From: Lentisphaerae bacterium ADurb.Bin082
GTDB taxonomy: Bacteria > Verrucomicrobiota > Lentisphaeria > Oligosphaerales > Oligosphaeraceae
Length of the DNA stretch: 64,000 bases
NCBI GenBank assembly: GCA_002070945.1
Contig: MWEG01000107.1
Coordinates: forward strand, 19,516-83,515
Direction: 5' to 3'
The notes below the pieces were generated by a model. That model had not been told where the DNA came from, searched no databases, and saw only the letters and a list, made by a program, of their open reading frames with translations. This document shows, piece by piece, positions 46,630 through 55,400 of the stretch. Both the position numbers and the translations under genes were made by a program. Position 1 is the stretch's first letter; the number at the start of each line of letters is the position of its first letter.

Positions 46630-47763
46630 TTAGGAAAAGAACTGCTCAATGTATTGCAAGTAACCTTGTCGGCCAGCGCGCCGCGTCCAAGTCTGCGTCG
46701 ACTTCAGTAAACGCTTCAAGCAGATAAGGATCTCTTCAGTGGTGATGGGAATGAAATTATCCTCGTCCTCGTCCCAATCTTCGTCCTCGTCCTCGTCCCA
46801 ATCTTCGTCGTCTTCGTCTTCTTCGTCGTCTTCTTCGTCGTCTTCGTCCCAATCTTCGTCTTCGTCTTCGTCGTCCTCCTCATTTGATGCGGAATTGAGT
46901 TTGCGTTGCCGTTCGCAGATTTCTTCGATATCTCCCCTTAGCATCTCCACTATCTTCATTGTCTCTTGGTCTGTTTCGGCCTTCTCAGATTCTTCGTCTT
47001 CGTCTTCGTCTTCTTCTTCGTCTTCGTCCCAATCGTCTTCGTCTTCGTCCCAATCTTCTTCGTCTTCGTCCCAATCTTCTTCTTCGTCGTCTTGGTCATT
47101 TGATTTGGTGAAGAGTTCAGGGTGCCGTTCCTTGAGTTTTTTGGTCGATTCTTCCAATGCTTCTTTGATGTCTTTGTCTTCCTTGTCTTTCAGGTCGTCC
47201 TCGTTGTTCAGTTCGTCTTCACACAGTTCGCCTCCTATTACCATTTCCAGCGTTTTCAGGTTTTTTTCGTCTTCCTCGGTCCAATTTTCGCCTTCTTGGA
47301 GTTTTCTGCGATAAGCGCGTTTGTATTGCCGTTTAATGCCTTCACGGAGCAATGCCGCTATTTCGCCAACCTCCTCACTATTTTTAAATTTCTCAATTGT
47401 CTTGCGTGTTTTTTCGTCTATTTCACCGTCCCAGTCTTCATCTTCATCTTCATCTTCATCGTCGTCCCAGTCATCATCGTCGTCCCAGTCATCATCATCT
47501 TCGTAATTACTAAACGGCGCTGGGCCGCGTCCGCATCGCCATTCGCAAACTTCTTTGAGCGATGCCATTAATTCTTCTTCTTTTGGGCTTAGGCTTGTTG
47601 GCCTGGGTTCTCGTCCTATGATGTTTGCTTTGTAGAAGTCAATCAAGGCTTCGTAGGCTCTTTGGACAGAATAGTCGGTGAGGTCTGGGTCGTTTTCATA
47701 GAACTTACAGACTACGAGTTCGAGGTTTTGCAGTACATCAAGATATTGTTCTTCTGTTTTCAT
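46630..47763 (-). CDS. extremely acidic Asp/Glu/Trp-repeat protein
   Basis: The 377-residue protein has a normal N-terminal helical domain (LDVLQNLELVVCKFYENDPD, ASLKEVCEWRCGRG) and a normal C-terminal helix (EILICLKRLLKSTQTWTRRA, GYLQYIEQFF). These two ends look like halves of a small, widespread bacterial family of unknown function. Between them are three blocks of near-pure Asp/Glu with regular Trp (DDDDWDDDDDWDDDEDEDED and DEDEEDWDEDEDDWDEDEEE types). The central segment (about 150-210) is a charged helix. The start has AGGAAAC upstream. The acidic blocks probably stay unfolded and may bind basic proteins, DNA-binding partners or divalent ions; this is inference from composition. Confidence 0.65.
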   Translation of the reverse strand: MKTEEQYLDVLQNLELVVCKFYENDPDLTDYSVQRAYEALIDFYKANIIGREPRPTSLSPKEEELMASLKEVCEWRCGRGPAPFSNYEDDDDWDDDDDWDDDEDEDEDEDWDGEIDEKTRKTIEKFKNSEEVGEIAALLREGIKRQYKRAYRRKLQEGENWTEEDEKNLKTLEMVIGGELCEDELNNEDDLKDKEDKDIKEALEESTKKLKERHPELFTKSNDQDDEEEDWDEDEEDWDEDEDDWDEDEEEDEDEDEESEKAETDQETMKIVEMLRGDIEEICERQRKLNSASNEEDDEDEDEDWDEDDEEDDEEDEDDEDWDEDEDEDWDEDEDNFIPITTEEILICLKRLLKSTQTWTRRAGRQGYLQYIEQFFS

Positions 47764-47979
47764 GATGGTGTTTCCTGGGTGGTTGTGCGTTGACTTGCGG
47801 GTGTAGGAGGGGATGATGCAGCAATCTGCCCGCCACTTTGAGATAGTCGGATTATGTTGCAGCCAAAGGATTCTGTCTTAGCGTAAAAGATAATCCAACA
47901 GGCTGACAAAAAAAGTCAGCTGGGCGAAAATAGCTTTGCTGCCCGGTCATCGGTCAAGACGATCTGCAGCTATTCGCCG

Positions 47980-49524
47980 TCATGGCTCAAGAGCCGAGAG
48001 CCTGGATTTCGCCGCTGGCGTGGGTTGGTTCTTGCCACTCTCCCAGTTGCGAATCGTCGTGATGCTGACTCCGGCCTGCTTGGCAAAGTCGGCCAAGCTG
48101 AGTCCGAGCCGCTTCCTAAGCCGGGCAATGGCGGACGGCGTCCAGTTTTTGGCTGGTTTGCCTCGTTTGGCGCGGGGACTGGGCGCGTCGGCGTCAAGGT
48201 CTTGCGAGCGGGTGGCTGCTTGTCTGTTTATACTCGAGTCCGCCGCCGTCTTCGGGTTGGCAGCCGCAGGTGTTTCAGCGAGGCCATTCAATAGTATTGT
48301 CAGGGGTGAGGTGATCTTGGCCTTGCCGTTCTCCAGGAAGCTGACGGTGGTGGTGCTAATTTCAAGATAATCGGCAAGCTGCCTCTGGGTTATCCGTAAA
48401 CGATGGCGCAGTTCGCGGATGGCAGCAGGAGTCCATGCGGGCGATGAGGCGGACGCCGTCGCCGTCTTCGATTTAGCGTCCGCGACAGGAGCTGCCGGTT
48501 TTCCGGCCAAGGCGTCCAAGTGTTTCATTATGGCGGCGGTGAGCTTGGTCTTGCCGTTTTCCAGGAGACTGATCGTGGAGGTGCTGGTGCCAAGATGCTC
48601 GGCAAGCCGCGTCTGGGTCATCTGTAAACGATGGCGCAATTCGCGGATGGCAGCAGGAGTCCATGCGGGCGACGAGGCGGCCGGGGGCGCCGTCGGGGGC
48701 GAGAGGGGACGTGAAGGCGCTTTTTTGACTGGTTCGCCGGAAGACGATGTCGTCGCCGTCTGCGCCGCCGCCGTCTTCTTCGTTGCGCCGGCTGGCTGCG
48801 CGTCTTCTAGCGTGTCGAATTCCACGCCAAACACGTCGGCAAGGTCGTCCGCAGCGATTTCGGAGGTGGCGCCCTCAGTCAGCGATGCGACGACTTCGCC
48901 GCCCACCAGTTCGTGTTCGTCTAGTCCGCGCAAGGTGAAGAAGAGCTTAGGGTCTTCGTCAAGCCGCGCGCCAATGCCATACAAGACTGCGGCCAGGTGC
49001 TTGCATAGTCCGGCGCTGTCTGGGCAGCTGCATTTCATGGTGATGTCGCGTGGCGCTGGGAAAAGCCCTTGCGACTGGCTGCAGAATTCCTTCAGGATTT
49101 CCGGTGGCAATTTGCCCTGCACGAGAGCCAGCAGCGAATCAATCCTGCCGACGCATTTCTTCTTCAGTGCCTCCCAGCGCGTTTTGTCCATCGGCGCGAT
49201 GGCGATGGTGATGTGATAGGGCTGGCTGGCGCTGCCGACTACCAGGGCAGTGACTTTCCCGACCGTGATCTGGAGGTCAATGACCGCGCCGTTGCGGATA
49301 TATGAGCGACCGCGGGGCAGGCGATTTTCGTAGTCCTGGTATGATTCCACGTTGTCGCACCAGGCTTTGCCCCAGAAGGTCGTGGCGATCGTCCTGCCGG
49401 TGACGCAAACCGGCTTGAGCGCCTGACCCCTGGCGCTGAGCTTCTTGGCTGTTGCTGCGTTGCGCCGCTTTTGCTCCGCAACAGATACGTACGGTGGATA
49501 GAACGAGTCGCGGTAAAAGCTCAT
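47980..49524 (-). CDS. SWIM zinc-finger protein with three HTH modules
   Basis: The 514-residue protein has a SWIM finger (CSCPDSAGLCKH near 164-175) within the usual 230-residue SWIM protein that accompanies SNF2 ATPases. After a low-complexity linker come three XRE-type helix-turn-helix modules, each beginning W-T-P-x-A-I: near 289-340 (AWTPAAIRELRHRLQMTQ), 370-421 (AWTPAAIRELRHRLRITQ) and 462-514 (NWTPSAIARLRKRLGLSL). The start has AGGAGA upstream, and the ATG overlaps the end of the SNF2 gene by four bases. SWIM-SNF2 pairs are common; three appended HTH modules are not. A DNA-targeted remodeller or defence role is inferred. Confidence 0.8.
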   Translation of the reverse strand: MSFYRDSFYPPYVSVAEQKRRNAATAKKLSARGQALKPVCVTGRTIATTFWGKAWCDNVESYQDYENRLPRGRSYIRNGAVIDLQITVGKVTALVVGSASQPYHITIAIAPMDKTRWEALKKKCVGRIDSLLALVQGKLPPEILKEFCSQSQGLFPAPRDITMKCSCPDSAGLCKHLAAVLYGIGARLDEDPKLFFTLRGLDEHELVGGEVVASLTEGATSEIAADDLADVFGVEFDTLEDAQPAGATKKTAAAQTATTSSSGEPVKKAPSRPLSPPTAPPAASSPAWTPAAIRELRHRLQMTQTRLAEHLGTSTSTISLLENGKTKLTAAIMKHLDALAGKPAAPVADAKSKTATASASSPAWTPAAIRELRHRLRITQRQLADYLEISTTTVSFLENGKAKITSPLTILLNGLAETPAAANPKTAADSSINRQAATRSQDLDADAPSPRAKRGKPAKNWTPSAIARLRKRLGLSLADFAKQAGVSITTIRNWESGKNQPTPAAKSRLSALEP

Positions 49525-52169
49525 TGCAGTTCTCCTATGGCGTTGAGGTCAAGCTGAACTAAATCCAACAATTCGTCGTTGCTCATCTCCGTCAAAATCT
49601 TGTCAGAACCGCCGGCCAGCAGCTCGTCTGCCAAATCTTGTTTTGACATGATCAGCTGGTCGATTTTCTCTTCCAGCGTCCCTTTGCAGATGAATTTGTG
49701 CACTAGGACATTACGTTTTTGGCCGATGCGGAAGGCGCGGTCGCTGGCCTGGTTTTCGACGGCCGGGTTCCACCAGCGGTCAAAATGGATGACATGGTTG
49801 GCGGCAGTCAGATTCAGCCCGGTGCCGGCGGCCTTGAGGGAGAGGACGAAGAAGGGCGGCCCGTCCTCCGCCTGGAACGACTGCACCAGCGACGACCGAG
49901 CCTTGACCGTCGTGCCGCCGTGCAGAATCAGCCCAGGGCAGCCAAAGCACTGGCTGAGATAATCGTGCAGCGGCTCGGTCATCTCCCGGAATTGCGTGAA
50001 GACCAGCAGGCGCTCTTGCCGCGAGGCGATCGATTCGACCAGCTCAGCCAGGCGCAGGAACTTCCCGGCATGGTCGGCGGTGTAGTCGCCGTTGCCTAAG
50101 TATTGGGCCGGATGATTGCAAATCTGCTTGAACCGCGTCAGAAAGCCGAGGACAATGCCGCGGCGCTGGAGACCGTTCTCGGTCTCGTGCAGGGCCTTCT
50201 GCATGGCCTCGACGGTCTTGGCGTAGAGTGCTGCCTGCGGTTTGCTGAGGCTGCAATAGACCTTCAGCTCGGTCTTGTCTGGCAGGTCGGAAATGATGTT
50301 CTTGTCGGTCTTGAGGCGTCGCAGGATGAACGGCTGGGTGAGTTTGCGCAACGGCGTGTAGTTGTCGTCAAGGACTTTGATGAAATCAAGGAATGCCTTC
50401 AAGTTTCCGAGCAGGCCAGGGTTGACGAAGTCGAAGATGCTCCACAGGTCAGTCAGGCGGTTTTCAATCGGGGTGCCGGTCATGGCCAGTCGGAAGCGTC
50501 CGCGCACGTTGCGCACGGCTCGGCTTTGCTTGGTGGTCGGATTTTTGATCGCCTGCGCTTCATCTGCGATGACGGCGGGAAAGGCCAGGTTTGCCAGCTG
50601 CGGCAGGCGCGGCAGCATGCCGTATGTGGTCAGCGCGAGGTCGTAGTCGGCCAGGAAGCTCTCGGCGTCGTCGGCAAAGGCCGTTGCTTCCTCGTGCGTC
50701 ATTGCGGATGGATGCAGCGTCACCAGGCGCAGGGTCGGCGTGAACTTGGCGCTTTCCTGGCGCCAGTTGTCCAGCAGCGTGGCAGGGGCGACCAGGAGCG
50801 CTGGCAGCTGCTGGGGCCGTCCGGCTTGCTTCCAGAGCATGAGCAGGGTCAGGACTTGCAGCGTCTTGCCCAGGCCCATGTCGTCTGCCAGGCATGCTCC
50901 CAGGCCGAGCGTCGCTGTCTGCCAGAGGAATTTGACGCCGTCCTGCTGGTAGGGGCGCAGGATGGCGCCTAGTCCGCCGGGCCATTCCGGCAGTGGGATG
51001 GCGCTGGGGCGGCTCAGTCCGGCAAGCATGTCCCGCAGTTCGCCGACTGCGCGCACCTGGCAGAGGTCATCCTCGCTGGAATCAGGCAGTGTGAGCGTGT
51101 TCGGGCTGATGCCGGCTAAAAGGCGCAGTCCTTCGGCCAGGGACAGACCTGATTGCTGGGCCCATGCTTCGGCGTGCTTCCATTCCTCCAGCAGCGCGGT
51201 GATTTTTTCCGGCTCGGCCACGACCCATTGGCCTCTGATGCGCACTAGGCCGCCGCTGGATTGCAGCAGCTCCTGGATGTCTGCCTCGGTCAGCGTCTCG
51301 CCATCTAAAGTCACGCTGACCGAGAAGTCGAGCAGCGCCTTGGCACCCAAGAGTCCGCCGGAAGCGACGTCAAGGTTGACCGACACTTTTGTTTTGGGCG
51401 GTGCCTGCTTCCACAGGTTGACGATTCGGACTACGATATTGGCGTCCTCGAACAGCGGCACGTCCTGCAAAAATCGATATGCTTCGCGGCTGGTCCAGGC
51501 GACGGGGTGGAAAATGCGGCGATTGTCCAGCAGTTCGCGGATTACCGCGCTTTTTTCTGCGGCGCGTTGGATTGGCGCGAGCACTGCGGACAAGGCGCCT
51601 GGGTCATTGGCGTATGCTTTGAGTGCGGTTGCCAGCGGCAGGTGCCTGGTTTGGCCGCCTTCGGCGCGGTGGATAAAGCTGGCCAGGAAGGCAAAGGGGT
51701 ATGTCCCGATGGTGTCGCCCTTGTTTTCCGCCAAGTGAAAACTGACTTTGCCGACATCGCGCCAAGCTGGCGCCAAGCTGCGGATGAAGTCGGTGAAAGA
51801 GCCGTCATAGCCCGTGAATTGATGTTGCAGGGCCGTCTCAAAATCCGTATAGAGGCGTTCCAGCAGATTCGTGCCAAGGTATTCACCGCCTAACATTGGC
51901 GGGGCGGCCAGCGTAGCGGCCTCCAGGTCTTCCGTTGCTGGCCGTTCGCTGGCGAACAACGCAGCCAGGTCTTTCCCGTCTGGATCGCCGTGGCTGGAGA
52001 GCTTCTGGATGTACTTGCAGAACAGCTTCTGGAAAAACAGTTTAGCGGCAGCGTCGGCAGCGACTGGTTTTTGCGTCAGCGCGAGCAAGCCTGGGCCATT
52101 GCCGGCCAAGAAGGTGCCATCGGCGTCTCGCAGCGTCCCTTGCGGCGTGATGTGCAAATCAGTTGTCAC
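49521..52169 (-). CDS. SNF2-family DEAD/DEAH helicase-like ATPase
   Basis: This 882-residue protein has the SNF2 ATPase motifs: DDMGLGKT (about 427-434), DEAQ (about 533-536), MTGTPIENRLTDLWSIFDF, and the C-terminal FDRWWNPAVENQASDRAFRI GQ-type box. The N-terminal 380 residues include a bacterial SNF2-associated region. Translation starts at GTG 52169 without a strong ribosome site. The stop overlaps the start of the SWIM/HTH gene by four bases, so the two proteins are made together. Such pairs translocate on double-stranded DNA; the cellular role in this group is unknown. Confidence 0.9.
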   Translation of the reverse strand: MTTDLHITPQGTLRDADGTFLAGNGPGLLALTQKPVAADAAAKLFFQKLFCKYIQKLSSHGDPDGKDLAALFASERPATEDLEAATLAAPPMLGGEYLGTNLLERLYTDFETALQHQFTGYDGSFTDFIRSLAPAWRDVGKVSFHLAENKGDTIGTYPFAFLASFIHRAEGGQTRHLPLATALKAYANDPGALSAVLAPIQRAAEKSAVIRELLDNRRIFHPVAWTSREAYRFLQDVPLFEDANIVVRIVNLWKQAPPKTKVSVNLDVASGGLLGAKALLDFSVSVTLDGETLTEADIQELLQSSGGLVRIRGQWVVAEPEKITALLEEWKHAEAWAQQSGLSLAEGLRLLAGISPNTLTLPDSSEDDLCQVRAVGELRDMLAGLSRPSAIPLPEWPGGLGAILRPYQQDGVKFLWQTATLGLGACLADDMGLGKTLQVLTLLMLWKQAGRPQQLPALLVAPATLLDNWRQESAKFTPTLRLVTLHPSAMTHEEATAFADDAESFLADYDLALTTYGMLPRLPQLANLAFPAVIADEAQAIKNPTTKQSRAVRNVRGRFRLAMTGTPIENRLTDLWSIFDFVNPGLLGNLKAFLDFIKVLDDNYTPLRKLTQPFILRRLKTDKNIISDLPDKTELKVYCSLSKPQAALYAKTVEAMQKALHETENGLQRRGIVLGFLTRFKQICNHPAQYLGNGDYTADHAGKFLRLAELVESIASRQERLLVFTQFREMTEPLHDYLSQCFGCPGLILHGGTTVKARSSLVQSFQAEDGPPFFVLSLKAAGTGLNLTAANHVIHFDRWWNPAVENQASDRAFRIGQKRNVLVHKFICKGTLEEKIDQLIMSKQDLADELLAGGSDKILTEMSNDELLDLVQLDLNAIGELQ

Positions 52170-52387
52170 TCGGCGCGTCCTGTCTCTGCCCCAGCGGCTG
52201 TCTCCTTGGGTGCCCGATGCGCCCAGAAGACCTTGTTGAAAAAGAAAAAATATAATGGCTCAACTGGAATATGACACAGGCTCGCCCGAAATTTGCGTGC
52301 TTTGAGGTAATGGGTCAGCGATTGAGAAGGCCATCTTTGGCAGCATATTTCAGCGCCAACTGTAAAGAGCCATCAGCAGATTACGAA

Positions 52388-52433
52388 GATAGCGCAGGCT
52401 TTCCAGGGCAAGCCTTGGAAAATCTGCGCTATC
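52388..52433 (-). terminator. long hairpin 3' of the InlB-repeat gene
   Basis: GATAGCGCAGGCTTTCCAGG pairs with the reverse of CCTTGGAAAATCTGCGCTAT. It lies 28 bp after the stop. The same type of hairpin follows the paralogous fragment (59743-59787). No T-tract follows, so termination or mRNA stabilisation are both possible. Confidence 0.45.
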
Positions 52434-52460
52434 CACTGATTAAACAAATCGTTGAAGGTC

Positions 52461-55400
52461 TTATTTAATGAGGTTGAAAATCCAATATCCCTTTTTCGCT
52501 AGCAGCTGGTATTTCCCGTCGATCACTTCTGGAGGCAGATAGTTTTTCTGCTCCCATCTCCATGCGACGATGTCGTCAACCGATATTTCCATGTCAACTG
52601 CTGGGGCGACGAAATTCCAGTCTCGCTTCAAGTTAAAGCCAGGGTCTTGTATTTTCAGTCCGTCAAGGGTGATCTCTTGGTTAGCATGGCTGAAAAACCA
52701 GTAGGCTTTGCCAGGAATGACGTTGGCCACTTGCTGGTAGCTGCCCCTCTCGGTGTCGACGCTCCATAGTTTTTTCCCTCGCAGATAGGCTTTTGACGGC
52801 TGCGTCATCTCTAATGGCAGGCTGATTATGTTCCAGCCGATGTTCAGGTCGTAGGCGGCGGTGGCGTAAAGGTCAGCCCTGATGGCGGTGACGACGAATG
52901 TGGACAGGCCGCTTTGCTCGATGACAAGGGACGATTCAACCTCCATGTCAACGTGGATTTTGGCGTTGTCGCCAGCGATGGTCAAACGCCAGCCTTCGGG
53001 GATTTTCGAGTTGTCCCAGGTCAGTTCAGCCGTCTTTTCTTCAGGGATATCCACTAGGAGAGTCCAAACTAAGACGTCGACCGTATCATCCAGGAAATGG
53101 GCGTCCCACAGCAGTTTGACATCACTGTCAGGCAATTGGAAGAAAGCTTCTTCTCCGGATGGTGCTGGCAACGGCGGCAACTCCAGGTCCGCCAGGGGCT
53201 TGTCGCTGGCGTCATAGTCGTCTTTGGCGTTCGGGCTGCCCAGCATCCAGAGGGTGTAGTTGACGCCACTGGTCCAGGATGCCTGCAGAGAGAACGAGAA
53301 GGTGAAATCATTTTCCAGCGGCCTGGGCTGGTACAAGGCGCTGACAGTCATCGGTTCGACTATCTTGGTGAAGTCCTTGTCCCATCCGATGAATTCCCAT
53401 CCATCTGCTGCGGTCACTTCCGGCGCTATGGCGCTTTCGCCATGATTGACGAGCTGCTCCAGCTCGCCGCCTCCGGCGTGATTGCCGTGTTCGCCAAGAT
53501 TAAAGGTGACGGCATGCTGCTTTTTGAGCTGATACTGGGCGTTGATTTCCATCGGTTCGACGATTTTGGTGAAGTCTTTGTCCCATCCGGTGAAGTCCCA
53601 CCCTTCGGTTGCGGCGACTATCGGCTCTATGGCGCTGGCGCCATGCTCGACGAGTTGCTCGAGCTCGCCTCCTCCGGTGCGATTGCCGTGTTCGCCAAGA
53701 TTAAAGGTGACGGCATACTTCTTGGGCTGATACTTGGCTTGGATAGCCGTCGGCTCGACGATTTTGGTGAAGTCCTTGTCCCATCCGATGAAGTCCCATC
53801 CATCCATAGTGGTGACTATCGGCGCTGTTGCGCTGTCGCCATGATTGACGAGCTGCTCCAGCTCTCCACCTCCGGTGCGATAGCCGCAATTGCCCAGCTC
53901 AAAGGTGACGATATACTGCTTGAGCTGATACTGGGCGTTGATTTCCGTCGGTTCGACGATTTTGGTGAAGTCTTTGTCCCATCCGGTGAAGTCCCATCCT
54001 TCGGCCGCGGCGACTATCGGCTCTATGGCGCTGGCGCCATGCTCGACGAGCTGCTCGAGTTCGCCTCCTCCGGTGCGATTGCCGTGTTCGCCAAGGTTAA
54101 AGGTGACGGCATACTTCTTGGGCTGATACTGGGCTTGGATAGCCGTCGGTTCGACGATTTTGGTGAAGTCCCTGTCCCATCCGATGAAGTCCCATCCATC
54201 CATAGTGGTGACTATCGGCGCTGTTGCGCTGTCGCCATGATTGACGAGCTGCTCCAGCTCTCCACCTCCGGTGCGATAGCCGCAATTGCCCAGCTCAAAG
54301 GTGACGATATACTGCTTGAGCTGATACTGGGCGTTGATTTCCGTCGGTTCGACGATTTTGGTGAAGTCTTTGTCCCATCCGGTGAAGTCCCATCCTTCGG
54401 CCGCGGCGACTATCGGCTCTATGGCGCTGGCGCCATGCTCGACGAGCTGCTCGAGTTCGCCTCCTCCGGTGCGATTGCCGTGTTCGCCAAGGTTAAAGGT
54501 GACGGCATACTTCTTGGGCTGATACTGGGCTTGGATTTCCGTCGGTTCGACTATTTTGGTGAAGTCCTTGTCCCATCCGATGAATTCCCATCCATCGTAA
54601 GTGGTGACTATCGGCGCTGTTGCGCTGTCGCCATGATTGACGAGCTGTTCCAGCTCGCCTCCTCCGGTGCGATAGCCGCAATTGCCCAGCTCAAAGGTGA
54701 CGATATACTGAATGGGGGTCCACAATGCGGTCAAGGTCATGTCGGCGGCTGGCATGGTTTTGGGGACAGCCGGTTCCCAACCGTCAAACGTGTGGCCTTC
54801 CCGGGTCGGATCAGCCGGAGGCGTCACTATGGTGTTGTACTCCTGGGTGATTGGATCGACGTCTGAGCCGCCGGCCGAATCAAACGTCAGCGTGTAAGAC
54901 TCAATAGCCCATTGAGCATAGAGGGAGTGGTTTGCCTTGACGGTGACGATGGTTTCCGGCGTCACTTCGCTGCCGCCTTCGCGGGCGGTCCACCAGCCCA
55001 GGAAGCGGTGGCCCTCTCGGCTGGTGAATGGGAGGTCTCCGTAGGGGGCGCCTATGGTGACTGTCTTGCTTTCTGGGACTGGCGCCTCATCGCCCTGATC
55101 CACAACAAACGTCACCTTCACCTCGCTCGTCACGCGGATGTGGATGGCTGTCACCGGCACCTGCTCTTCTTTGAACTGACCGTCCAACTGCAAGATGTTG
55201 GCCGCGACCAGGCCTTCATTGGACAGGGCCTGCTCAAATTGTCCTTCGTTCCAGTCAAATCCGAGATCGTTGCCGTCATTCCACACCGCATCCCGTCCAG
55301 CATGGGTCGAAGACATGAATTGGGGCACGGCGTCCGACTTCGCATAGCCGATTAATATATAGTAATCCCCAGGGGCATCGGGAACCTGGTAGCCCAAAGA

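Noticed and set aside
46739..47314. Plus-strand Ser-rich ORF of 191 codons
   Set aside because: It is the antisense of GAC/GAA codons of the acidic protein; poly-Ser arises from TCG/TCT/TCC complements and has no ribosome site.
47902..47920. GCTGAC/GTCAGC hairpin with a seven-A loop before the acidic gene
   Set aside because: Short stem with no T-tract on either strand; not enough to call a terminator.
53097..54866. Plus-strand ORF of 589 codons opposite the InlB-repeat gene
   Set aside because: It is periodic only because the real gene on the minus strand is periodic; it lacks a leader, and the minus frame has proper domains from end to end.
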